From assembly GCA_020846745.1 (NCBI GenBank), contig JADLDI010000028.1, positions 1 through 35,522 of the forward strand: a stretch of DNA of 35,522 nt, in the 5' to 3' direction. The stretch's first letter is position 1. Each line of letters begins with the position of its first letter. Below, in pieces: positions 1 through 7,520 of the stretch. The DNA is from Bryobacterales bacterium. Its GTDB lineage: Bacteria > Acidobacteriota > Terriglobia > Bryobacterales > Bryobacteraceae. Both the position numbers and the translations under genes were made by a program. Under the pieces are notes generated by a model. It did not search any database, was not told where the DNA came from, and was given only the letters and a program-made list of their open reading frames with translations.

Positions 1-142
1 TAGCCGCCCCGGCCCCGTCCGCACCGTCTCCTCCCATAAACCGCCGTAACGCCGGAGCAAACCTACTCTTGCAGCCCTGGCTCCCTCTCACCCCCAACGG
101 GCTCTCCGCACTGTCTGAACCGCAGGCTACGAACACCGAGGT

Positions 143-172
143 TTGCGTTTCCTCTGGCGGAACTGTTAGACT
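143..172 (+). promoter_or_regulatory. Possible sigma70-type promoter of rpmB
   Basis: A TTGCGT box at 143-148 and a TAGACT box at 167-172 are separated by 18 nt and lie 36 nt before the rpmB start. Between them and the gene is a short perfect hairpin (GGAGCG at 181-186, CGCTCC at 189-194), followed by a GGAG ribosome binding site at 198-201. The box matches are partial, so this is only a plausible promoter. Nothing else is recognisable in positions 1-142. Confidence 0.35.
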
Positions 173-207
173 AGCGTTTTGGAGCGTTCGCTCCACTGGA
201 GATTCCT

Positions 208-399
208 ATGGCCCAAATCTGTACAATGTGTGGCAAGAAACCCCTGTCCGGACATCGCGTGAGCCACGCGCATAACGTGACCAATCGCCGCTGGAATATC
301 AACCTGCAGCGCGTGCGTGCGGTGGTGAACGGCGCGACGAAGCGAATTCGCGTTTGCACCGCCTGCTTGCGGGCCGGCAAGGTTCAAAAAGCCGCGTAG
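208..399 (+). CDS. rpmB: 50S ribosomal protein L28
   Basis: L28 is a small protein of the large ribosomal subunit. The 63-residue product has the family's typical length and opening (MAQICTMCGKKP). Two CxxC pairs, Cys5/Cys8 and Cys50/Cys53, mark the zinc-ribbon form of L28. The middle holds the usual basic segment (NRRWNINLQRVR), which contacts rRNA. The ATG at 208 has GGAG 6 nt upstream. The gene stands alone, with its own possible promoter and a strong intrinsic terminator 37 nt after its stop, so it is probably a single-gene transcript. No rpmG is adjacent. The identification is secure. Confidence 0.97.
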   Translation: MAQICTMCGKKPLSGHRVSHAHNVTNRRWNINLQRVRAVVNGATKRIRVCTACLRAGKVQKAA

Positions 400-435
400 A
401 CGTTTTTCCTCTGTAGCACTCCTCCTTGGTTTGAT

Positions 436-467
436 GGGCGGGCCTTCGGGTCCGCCCTTTCTATTTT
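436..467 (+). terminator. Rho-independent terminator after rpmB
   Basis: A nine-pair stem (436-444 with 449-457, one G-T wobble) closes a TTCG tetraloop at 445-448 and is followed by TTTCTATTTT at 458-467. This is a textbook intrinsic terminator for the L28 transcript. Confidence 0.92.
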
Positions 468-633
468 GCGTGGGTGAGGCGGGCGGAGCACGGATTGCGC
501 CCGTCGCTTGAAAAGGATCTTGGGGGCGCTCCGTGGAGAGTCTGTGGAAAACATGCGTGAGGTAAAGAAACGATTTGCCTCCCAGTCTCACATTCAATAC
601 CATAACGGAATGCCAAATCCGGGAGGCACCACT

Positions 634-3600
634 ATGCTGTCGCGCGACTGGAGCTTGCGCAAAGCTTCTTACGACTTTGTCATCATCGGGTCCGGCTACG
701 GCGGCGCAATCACGGCCGCCCGCCTTGCCACCGCCGACCTGAATCCCAAACCAAGTATCTGCGTCCTGGAGCGCGGAAAGGAATGGCCGGTCGGCCAGTT
801 CCCCGATACCATCGACGGCTATCTGCGCGAGCGCCGCAGCAGCATCAACCCTCTTGGCCTTTACGAGATGCTCGACTATCCCGATATCTCGGTCCTTAAG
901 GGCAGCGGCTTGGGCGGCACTTCGCTCGTCAACGCCAACGTCGCCATCATCCCGGACGAAGACGTCTTCACGCGCGCCGGCTGGCCCTCCGGCACCACGC
1001 TCCATGACATGATGCCCTTCTACACCGAAGCGGTCCGCACCCTTGCCGCCGGACCTCACCCGCGCGCGTTCGACCTACCTAAAGTGCAGGCCCTTGGCCG
1101 CCGCGCCGAACAACTCGGCACCCAAGTTATTCCGCTCAATATAACCGTCAACTTCGACCTCGACAATCAGCCCAACAAACAAGGTGTCATCCAGCATAAG
1201 TGCATCGATTGCGGCGACTGTGTCACCGGCTGCAATGTCGGCGCTAAGAACACCCTGTACATGAACTATCTCCCCATGGCCGCTAACGCCGGCGCGGAGA
1301 TCTACACCCAAACCAAGGTCGAGTCGGTCGAGAAACTCGATGGTGGCGGCTATCGCGTTCACGGCGTTTACGTAAAAAGCGCCAAGCGGCAGGAAAAATT
1401 CACCATCGAAGCGCGCAACGTAGTCCTCTCCGCCGGTGCTATCAATAGTACCGAGATACTGCTCCGCTCCGCCAACTTACAAGGCCTGTCCGTATCTCCG
1501 CTGGCGGGCTCCCGCTTTGGCGGCAATGGAGACTTCTTTGCCATCTCTTACAACGGCGACTACACCACCCAGATGCTCGGCTTCGGAAACCGGCCCGATT
1601 CGCCCGGCGCGAAAGTGGCTCCCGGTCCGAGCATCGTTTCCATCATCAAATACAACTCCACGGCCCCGCTCGGCAAGCGCTTCACGGTCGAAGATATCAG
1701 CTTCCCCTCTGCCTTCGTCCGCGCCTCACAGCTTGCCTTCCAGGCCGTACCGGCCATCGATACCGACACAGGCGACGAGGCACAGGAGTTAGCACGCCGC
1801 CTCAATGACTTCCGCGGCGACGATATCTACTCCCGCGATGGCGCACTCAACCATTCCATGATGTATCTCTGCATGGGCATGGACGACCAGCAAGGTTACT
1901 TCCGCTGGGAGCGGCCCCCGTTCGAACGCGACGGCAAAGTAACTGTCATCTGGCCCAACGCCGGCCGCCAGCCTATCTTCGGCATGATCAACGAAGAACT
2001 CCGCCGCCACACCCGTCGCGAAGGCGGCGCCTTCCTCGAAAACCCCATCTGGACCGCCCTCAACCTCCGCCGCCTCATCACCGCTCACCCGCTTGGCGGC
2101 TGTCCCATGGGCGACGACTTCACGCAAGGCGCGGTCGACCAATACGGCCGTGTCTTCTCGGGCGACGGCAGCATCCACGAAGGCCTCTTCGTCGTCGATG
2201 GAGCCATTCTCCCCTCCGCCCTCGGCGTCAACCCCTTCCTCACCATCTCCGCCGTGGCCGAACGCGCCGCCGCCCGCAAAATCCGCGCCATGCAGGGCGA
2301 CGATTACGAGAAAGCGCCGATGAGCGTGAGCTTCGCCAACCTCAACGCCACTGCGATGATCGACAAGAGCGACGTGGAACTCGAACGTATCTTCGAATCC
2401 GCCACCACGCTCCCCATCGCCGCCTTAATCAACAGCGGCCAGCGCAAACAGGACGTCGGCACACAGTCTATCTACAACGACGAATACTGGAAAGGCTTCT
2501 TCCCCAAGGGCCACATCCTTAACACGATGTCGTCAATCATCTACACCGCCTTCAAGAAACAGTTCAGTAAGAGCGGTAAGAACTACATCGGACTTACTAC
2601 CGATACCGACGGCAACATTCGCGCCCGTAACACCCTCGAAGAAGTCGAAATCAAACAGCGGACCGGCGACCTCAACCCCGGCAAGTACATCCTCCTCCGC
2701 TATACTGACCCGCCGTGGCAGGGTTTCTACGACATCTTCAAAATCGTCAACCCGAACCTCATGATCGGGCGCGTCTATCTCGGCGCATATCCCAACGGCA
2801 ACCGCGTCTTCACCTTCCCCATGACGCGCACTTACGGCTTCGCCCAGATGACCCGGGAAGATCACGCCCAGTTATTCGCCAACGCCGCCGTCCCCACCGC
2901 CCAAGATCTTCAGGGCGCCTGGCACATGGATGCCATCTCCAATAACAACCATGCCTCCGGTGTCGCCTATCTCTCGTTCGACAACAAACCCGACGGCAAG
3001 TTCGAAGCGCGCTATCAGTTAATGGGCCTCCTCGACGGCCTCGTCTTGCCCACCTTCCTCGCCGACCACTTCCGGTTGAACGATTTCACCATGTTCAAGG
3101 ACGAAATCCGCAAGTTGGACGACAATCTGATGATCGGTAAGTGGATCGCCGAGATTCCGCCGGAGATCGCCGTCGCAAACTCCCTGCCGATGTCGCTTGG
3201 TATCTTCCACCGCGAACAGACCACCGGGGGTAAGCAGCGCTTTGGTTTCTACTACTTACTTATTAAGAACGAAACCGGCACTCCCACTAACACCTTACTC
3301 GCCCCGCTGCTCGATAACGAACTGCCCCGCGGCATCGGTATGACCTTCAAAGAGGAGATGGTCGGCTGGTATTTCGAAGGCAAAGACACCCCCTCCAAAG
3401 ACCGTGCAGGCGACCTCGCCATTGCCTCCTCCGTCGATCCCCAAGCCGCACCCACCTGCCGTTTCAACGTCACCATGACCGTGGCCGACTTGAACGACTT
3501 CATCGACAACCCGGATCACGAAGCGCGCCTCAGCGGCACCATCAGCTTTGACAGCTTCCTCCAAATGGGTAAGGTCACCCTGCCCGTCGACGACAAGCGC

Positions 3601-4038
3601 AGTTACTTCAACTACCTGCGCGTCAACCCCGAAACCGGACAGCCCGAGATGCGTTACTACATCGAGTTCACCACGCCCGATGGCCACCGCTACTCGCTCG
3701 AAGGCCGCAAGTTCATGCAGAAAGACGAAGCGATCGGCCGCCGCGGTCCGCAAGAGGTGTTAGAGGATTACACCACCCTCTACGCCCACGTGTGGGAACT
3801 TACAGGTATCCATAAGAACCACTTAGGCACTGCCTATATGAAGTTCCGGACATTTGAAAACTTAGCCGCCGTCGGCAACCTCGCCGGGTTCCTGGCCGGT
3901 TTCAAGATCACCGGCACTACCAACCCCATCCTCCAGGCGACGGGCCAACTCCGCTTCCTCGCCTTTACCGCTCTCTTCGTGCAAACCGAGTACGACCCAT
4001 TAGCCCTGCCCACCGCCGCCGGCAGCAGCGGCGACTAG
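634..4038 (+). CDS. Large GMC-family FAD oxidoreductase (cholesterol-oxidase-like) with long C-terminal extension
   Basis: GMC oxidoreductases use FAD to oxidise alcohols; the substrate here is unknown. The 1134-residue product begins with an FAD-binding motif (VIIGSGYGG, about residues 14-22). It carries Cys190, Cys193, Cys196 and Cys200 in a CxxCxxCxxxC pattern followed by GAKNT, then the GMC active-site segment HPLGGCPMG with His485, and a second catalytic segment GVNPF with Asn533. The last 550 or so residues are an extension with cholesterol-oxidase-like beta-rich segments (FNYLRVNPETG, MRYYIEFTTPDGH); usual GMC enzymes have 500-600 residues in all. I chose ATG 634 because GGGAGG at 621-626 is correctly spaced. 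The frame stays open to a TTG at 508, with ATGs at 553 and 610. No signal peptide is evident. It is convergent with the GNAT gene. Confidence 0.85.
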   Translation: MLSRDWSLRKASYDFVIIGSGYGGAITAARLATADLNPKPSICVLERGKEWPVGQFPDTIDGYLRERRSSINPLGLYEMLDYPDISVLKGSGLGGTSLVNANVAIIPDEDVFTRAGWPSGTTLHDMMPFYTEAVRTLAAGPHPRAFDLPKVQALGRRAEQLGTQVIPLNITVNFDLDNQPNKQGVIQHKCIDCGDCVTGCNVGAKNTLYMNYLPMAANAGAEIYTQTKVESVEKLDGGGYRVHGVYVKSAKRQEKFTIEARNVVLSAGAINSTEILLRSANLQGLSVSPLAGSRFGGNGDFFAISYNGDYTTQMLGFGNRPDSPGAKVAPGPSIVSIIKYNSTAPLGKRFTVEDISFPSAFVRASQLAFQAVPAIDTDTGDEAQELARRLNDFRGDDIYSRDGALNHSMMYLCMGMDDQQGYFRWERPPFERDGKVTVIWPNAGRQPIFGMINEELRRHTRREGGAFLENPIWTALNLRRLITAHPLGGCPMGDDFTQGAVDQYGRVFSGDGSIHEGLFVVDGAILPSALGVNPFLTISAVAERAAARKIRAMQGDDYEKAPMSVSFANLNATAMIDKSDVELERIFESATTLPIAALINSGQRKQDVGTQSIYNDEYWKGFFPKGHILNTMSSIIYTAFKKQFSKSGKNYIGLTTDTDGNIRARNTLEEVEIKQRTGDLNPGKYILLRYTDPPWQGFYDIFKIVNPNLMIGRVYLGAYPNGNRVFTFPMTRTYGFAQMTREDHAQLFANAAVPTAQDLQGAWHMDAISNNNHASGVAYLSFDNKPDGKFEARYQLMGLLDGLVLPTFLADHFRLNDFTMFKDEIRKLDDNLMIGKWIAEIPPEIAVANSLPMSLGIFHREQTTGGKQRFGFYYLLIKNETGTPTNTLLAPLLDNELPRGIGMTFKEEMVGWYFEGKDTPSKDRAGDLAIASSVDPQAAPTCRFNVTMTVADLNDFIDNPDHEARLSGTISFDSFLQMGKVTLPVDDKRSYFNYLRVNPETGQPEMRYYIEFTTPDGHRYSLEGRKFMQKDEAIGRRGPQEVLEDYTTLYAHVWELTGIHKNHLGTAYMKFRTFENLAAVGNLAGFLAGFKITGTTNPILQATGQLRFLAFTALFVQTEYDPLALPTAAGSSGD

Positions 4039-4055
4039 TTCCACTAAGTCACCCA

Positions 4056-4090
4056 CCGCGGTCGCGCCGCCTGTACAGGTGCGGCCGCGG
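4056..4090. terminator. Bulged GC-rich hairpin between convergent genes
   Basis: CCGCGG at 4056-4061 pairs with CCGCGG at 4085-4090. Inside, a palindromic CCTG-TA-CAGG core extends the stem to about 15 pairs with a three-base bulge. It sits between two convergent genes, which suits a shared transcription end. There is no T tract, so an intrinsic terminator is not proven. Confidence 0.4.
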
Positions 4091-4151
4091 GTAACCGCGC
4101 CGTTGGTGCGCCGGCCCGGGTCCGCTCTTCTCAGCCCCGCTTAGTCGTTCC

Positions 4152-5114
4152 CTACAACCGCCACACGATCGCGTCAAACGCCCGCACCGTCTCAAACCCC
4201 AGCCGTTCATACAACCCAACCGCATCCACGTTCGACGCCGTTACCGTCAGACTTACCCGCCGGCACCCCGCTTCCGCCAGCGCCGCTAAGGAATGCCGCA
4301 TTAACTCATAACCCACACCCTTCGCCCGAACCTGCGGATCCACGCAGATCTGGGTAATATGTCCAACATCGAACGCCACCAAACTCGCCAGCGACACACC
4401 GAGTAACTGCCCAGTTAAAAGGTCGACCGCCGTATACGACCCGTTCTGGAAGAAACTCCCACATCCCGGGTACTGCACGATGTTCGTAAGAAAACGCCGC
4501 GCCCCCGACACGCTCCGGTACTGATCGTTGATCTCCGCGTCCACGTGCCCCTGGTAAGCCCGCGCGATCAGCCGCGCCGCCTGCTCCTGTTCCCGCTCAT
4601 GCCACCGCTGGAACTCCGCCCGCGTCGCCGCCTTACCCATCGGCAATCCACGCACATGGCTCAAGTCCGCCATCATGAAGTTCCGCCGGAACGGACACAG
4701 ATGATCCGGGAACGGCACCCGCTCGCGCCCCTGCGCCGACAGCATCATCAACTGCGACTCCACTCGCTCCACATTCGGCGAAGCGAACATCGCCCGCAGC
4801 ACCGCCGTCAGCAGTTGCGACTCATAATCCCCATTCACCCAATCGCGCATCACATAGATGTCGCCGATCAGCCCCTTGCGCTCTTCATTCACGTAGTACG
4901 AATACCCGACGATCCGCCGCCCCGCCGCCAGCACATACCCGCTCAGCGCCTGCATCCGCACAAACCGCCGCACCAAATCCGCCGATGGCCGGAAATCCCA
5001 ATCCAGCTCCGTCTCCCACCGCTCCACCTCTTCTTCCAGCAGCGGATCCAGATCCTCCGCGCGGATCTGCCGCAAATCAACCAGGAGCGGCTTCGGATCC
5101 ATCAACGCGGACAT
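4152..5114 (-). CDS. GNAT-family N-acetyltransferase
   Basis: GNAT enzymes move an acetyl group from acetyl-CoA to an amine. The C-terminal third of this 320-residue protein shows the GNAT core: a beta-4 strand ending ITQICVDPQVRAKGVG (the RxxGxG-like acetyl-CoA loop), then an alpha helix, then the terminal ASNVDAVGLYERLGF motif. The N-terminal 200 residues also look GNAT-like (SGYVLAAGRRIVGYSYYVNEE, then DIYVMRDW), so this may be a tandem GNAT whose first half has lost its CoA loop. The substrate cannot be read from sequence. It starts at ATG 5114, is a single-gene unit, and has a TATAAT box only 6 nt upstream. Confidence 0.85.
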   Translation of the reverse strand: MSALMDPKPLLVDLRQIRAEDLDPLLEEEVERWETELDWDFRPSADLVRRFVRMQALSGYVLAAGRRIVGYSYYVNEERKGLIGDIYVMRDWVNGDYESQLLTAVLRAMFASPNVERVESQLMMLSAQGRERVPFPDHLCPFRRNFMMADLSHVRGLPMGKAATRAEFQRWHEREQEQAARLIARAYQGHVDAEINDQYRSVSGARRFLTNIVQYPGCGSFFQNGSYTAVDLLTGQLLGVSLASLVAFDVGHITQICVDPQVRAKGVGYELMRHSLAALAEAGCRRVSLTVTASNVDAVGLYERLGFETVRAFDAIVWRL

Positions 5115-5120
5115 ACGGCG

Positions 5121-5149
5121 ATTATACGCAGACCGGCCTTATACTTCAT
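5121..5149 (-). promoter_or_regulatory. Promoter predicting a leaderless GNAT mRNA
   Basis: On the minus strand a perfect TATAAT box occupies 5126-5121, and a weak -35 candidate (ATGAAG) lies at 5149-5144, 17 nt away. Transcription normally starts about 7 nt beyond the -10 box, which falls on the A of the GNAT start codon at 5114. No ribosome binding site is present. The message may therefore be leaderless. Confidence 0.45.
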
Positions 5150-5234
5150 CGGAGATGTCGAGCGTTACCCGCACAATGGCATGCTAGCACCTACGCACAA
5201 CCCTAGGCACTTTGGAGTGATTCGGTAGCATCCG

Positions 5235-5277
5235 TAGCGCGCCGGCTTTAGCGCGCCGGGGTGCATTCTCGCGCCGG
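5235..5277. repeat. REP-like GC-rich element
   Basis: TAGCGCGCCGG occurs twice in direct order (5235-5245 and 5249-5259), followed by CGCGCCGGCGG at about 5270-5280. The units are rich in CCGG and CGCG palindromes and can fold. This looks like a dispersed extragenic palindromic element. Only one copy was recognised in the window. Confidence 0.45.
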
Positions 5278-5343
5278 CGGCTTTGGTGTAAGTGGTAGTG
5301 CATTGGGCTTGCGGTCCGGTGGGTTCGTTTGGAAATTTGTCGA

Positions 5344-5371
5344 AGGAGTCAGGAGACGGGAGACAGGAGTC
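5344..5371. repeat. Tandem heptamer repeat, RGGAGWC x4
   Basis: Four head-to-tail heptamers, AGGAGTC, AGGAGAC, GGGAGAC and AGGAGTC, run from 5344 to 5371. They resemble the short tandemly repeated heptamers known from cyanobacteria. The array lies immediately before the RelE remnant. Confidence 0.7.
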
Positions 5372-5387
5372 AGCCCTGCCACCCGAG

Positions 5388-5486
5388 TTCCGTCTACGCG
5401 TGGGCGACTATCGAATCCGTTACCGCGAGCACGGTGGATTTGTCGAGATCCTGCGCGTGCGCCACCGCAGAGATGCTTATCGTTAG
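5388..5486 (+). pseudogene. RelE/ParE-type toxin, C-terminal remnant
   Basis: The frame ending at 5486 encodes EFRLRVGDYRIRY and then VEILRVRHRRDAYR. This is the conserved C-terminal half of RelE/ParE toxins, which normally cleave ribosome-bound mRNA or poison gyrase. The full family has about 85-100 residues; only about 33 remain here. The frame stays open upstream to a GTG at 5292, but residues encoded before 5388 come from the heptamer repeat and are not toxin-like. No antitoxin gene is adjacent. I read it as the remains of a toxin-antitoxin module whose 5' part was lost. Confidence 0.6.
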
Positions 5487-5505
5487 CCAAAGTTCGAAGT
5501 TCTTA

Positions 5506-5607
5506 CTATTGGGGACGACTGTAGTATGTCCACAGCAGATCGATTATCAATATGATCGCACCGCCCAGAATGATCAGAGTGCTTCGCGACGGTCTGTAGT
5601 GCAGCAT
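5506..5607 (-). CDS. Possible 33-residue single-pass membrane peptide
   Basis: This ORF starts at an ATG 30 nt after the cobA-hemD stop and lies in the same frame. It encodes a short basic start (MLHYRPSRS), a strongly hydrophobic stretch (TLIILGGAIILIIDLLW) and a short polar end (TYYSRPQ). That is the profile of a one-helix inner-membrane peptide with a positive N terminus. I see no good ribosome binding site, so it would rely on coupling to the upstream gene. It could equally be chance or a remnant. Confidence 0.3.
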   Translation of the reverse strand: MLHYRPSRSTLIILGGAIILIIDLLWTYYSRPQ

Positions 5608-5637
5608 CCGGGTAGCCGTCGCGCCACCTGCGTACGC

Positions 5638-7134
5638 TCACTCGTCCTCAAAATACCGGCCCGGCCGGGTGGAAGGTAACAGCAACGCGGAAACGAGCCC
5701 ATCGACGGTATACGGCCTCGCCTCCGCCGCCACCGTCAATCCGTAACTCCGCACCGTCTCGCTCGTCACCGGACCAATGCTCGCAATCGAAACGTCCCGC
5801 AACCGCTCCACCCCCTGCGCCTCGACAAAGTTGTGCACCGTCGATGAACTCGTAAACGTCACCCAATCGGGCCGCGCAGGCAACGGCGTACGCGCCGCAT
5901 CGGGCATCACCGTCCGATATACCTCCACCACGTCGATGTGCGCGCCACGCCGCGTAAACTCCGTCGGGATCAAATCGCGAGCCACCGCCGCCCGCGGCAG
6001 CAACACCCGCTTCCCCTCTAACGTCTCGCCCGCGAACGCCTCCATCAAACTCTCCGCGACATACTCCGGCGGCGTCAAATCCACCTTCAAATGCAGCGCC
6101 TCCACGGCACGCCGCGTCGCCGGACCGATCGTGCACACACGCGCCGGGATCGACCGCAAATCGCGCCGCGACCGGTCCAACCGCTCCAGAAAGCACCGCA
6201 CACCGTTCACCGACGTGAAGATGATCCAGTCGTACCCATCCAACTGCTCGATCGCGCGGTCCACCGGACCGTAATCCGCCGCCGGCCCGATCGCAATCGT
6301 CGGCCACTCGATCACACAAGCGCCTAGCCGCCGCAGCGTCGCCGACAGAGTTCCCGCCTGCTCCGCCGCCCGCGTAATCAGCACCGTCTTCCCAAACAGC
6401 GGCAGTTTCTCAAACCAGTCGAGCTTCGCCCGCAAACTCACCACATCGCCGATGACGATCGTCGCCGGTGGCTTCAAATGCGCCTCGCGAATCGCCGCAG
6501 GCAACTCCCGCAGCGGAGCCGTCACCGTATGTTGATCCGGCCGCGTCGCCCAACGCACCGCCAATGCCGGCGTCTCGGGCGACCGTCCATGCGCGATCAG
6601 CCGCTCCACGATCTCCGCAATCGTGGTCAATCCCATGAAGATCACCAGCGTCTCGCACCCCGCCACTTTCGCCCACTCGATCTTATCCACCTCATGCCCT
6701 GTCAGCATCGTCACCACGCTCGTGTGTTCGCGATGAGTCAACGGTACGCCGCAGTAAGCGGCCACGCCCAACGGCGACGTCACGCCCGGCACGACTTCAA
6801 AGGGAATTCCCGCCGCGGCCAGCGCCTCCACCTCTTCCCCGCCTCGCCCGAATAGATACGGATCGCCGCCCTTCAACCGGACCACCGTCTTCCCCGCCCG
6901 CGCCCGCTCAATCAGCAGCCGCGAAATCTCATCCTGCGAAAACGCGTGCTCCGACTTCTTCTTCCCCACATACAACCGCTCCGCCGCCGCCGGCGCAAGC
7001 GCCAGCAACTCATCGCTAGCCAAATGATCGTAAAGGACGGAATCGGCGCAAGCCAAAATCCGCTGCCCCTTCAAAGTAAGCAGCTCCGGATCCCCCGGCC
7101 CCGCCCCCACCAAATAAACCGTCCCCGCCTTCAT
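5638..7134 (-). CDS. Fused uroporphyrinogen-III C-methyltransferase / uroporphyrinogen-III synthase
   Basis: The 498-residue protein joins two tetrapyrrole enzymes. Residues 1-245 are a SUMT/CobA methyltransferase, which makes precorrin-2 for siroheme or cobalamin using SAM. They show VYLVGAGPGDPELLTLKG at the start, then YLFGRGGEEVE and VVPGVTS. Residues from about 250 to 490 are HemD, which closes hydroxymethylbilane to uroporphyrinogen III: VLITRAAEQAGTL, YDWIIFTSVNGV, WVTFTSSSTVHNF and SIGPVTSETV. The start at ATG 7134 gives the exact CobA N terminus, with GGGGCGG upstream. The frame is open to 7434, but that extension is repeat-derived. The gene follows hemC in the same direction after a 386-bp repeat-bearing gap, so it may be co-transcribed. 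The fusion supplies both the heme and siroheme branches. Confidence 0.93.
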   Translation of the reverse strand: MKAGTVYLVGAGPGDPELLTLKGQRILACADSVLYDHLASDELLALAPAAAERLYVGKKKSEHAFSQDEISRLLIERARAGKTVVRLKGGDPYLFGRGGEEVEALAAAGIPFEVVPGVTSPLGVAAYCGVPLTHREHTSVVTMLTGHEVDKIEWAKVAGCETLVIFMGLTTIAEIVERLIAHGRSPETPALAVRWATRPDQHTVTAPLRELPAAIREAHLKPPATIVIGDVVSLRAKLDWFEKLPLFGKTVLITRAAEQAGTLSATLRRLGACVIEWPTIAIGPAADYGPVDRAIEQLDGYDWIIFTSVNGVRCFLERLDRSRRDLRSIPARVCTIGPATRRAVEALHLKVDLTPPEYVAESLMEAFAGETLEGKRVLLPRAAVARDLIPTEFTRRGAHIDVVEVYRTVMPDAARTPLPARPDWVTFTSSSTVHNFVEAQGVERLRDVSIASIGPVTSETVRSYGLTVAAEARPYTVDGLVSALLLPSTRPGRYFEDE

Positions 7135-7281
7135 TGCCGCCGCCCCATAGCATTTGCGCAACCGTGCTGCCGCGGCGTGTAACTGATCGATCCTGCCGCC
7201 ATCGGCCGCGTGGCGCACGCACTCTTCCGTGCCGTGTCGACACTCTTGCCGACACCTGCACCACGCACAATTGTCACGGAG

Positions 7282-7380
7282 CCGCGACCGTAAGGGCCTG
7301 AGAGAAAACCGAAAACGGCGCTCACTGGGGGCGTGTGCAAAAATCCGGAACACCGCTCCCTCGCGGTCGCGGCTCGGTTC
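7282..7380. repeat. Dispersed repeat copy 1, in the hemC / cobA-hemD gap
   Basis: The 386-bp gap 7135-7520 has no convincing gene. It contains CCGCGACCGT followed by GGGCCTGAGA (7282-7302), then GAACACCGCTCCCT (7348-7361) followed by a GCGGTCGCGGCTCGGTTC-like block ending at 7380. The same blocks recur at 12228-12382, some in opposite orientation. Both copies are non-coding and lie inside or beside the heme operon. I see no transposase, so this is a small non-autonomous or REP-type element. Confidence 0.6.
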
Positions 7381-7520
7381 GATGCTGCTTGTTTCCAATG
7401 GTTTTTCGGAGTCAGAGGGCGCACTAAATCGCATTCGCGGCGCTTGCCCGTCTGAACAAGGCCCCTCCCAATCCCCGATCGGCGTTCAGCGGCGTTCATC
7501 GGCGGCCCAAATTCAGGAAA

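Noticed and set aside
508..633. N-terminal extension of the GMC protein from TTG 508
   Set aside because: The extension lacks family similarity, and ATG 634 has a well-spaced GGGAGG and begins just before the FAD motif.
166..1059. Long minus-strand open frame over rpmB and the GMC gene
   Set aside because: It runs opposite two genes with clear motifs and has no recognisable domain or ribosome binding site.
4545..5228. Plus-strand open frame opposite the GNAT gene
   Set aside because: Its Arg/His/Pro/Gln-rich composition is the mirror of the GNAT codons.
7135..7434. N-terminal extension of CobA-HemD
   Set aside because: It is translated dispersed-repeat sequence; ATG 7134 gives the exact family N terminus.
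7135..7520. Insertion sequence in the hemC / cobA-hemD gap
   Set aside because: No transposase fragment, target duplication or terminal inverted repeats could be recognised; only short dispersed blocks.
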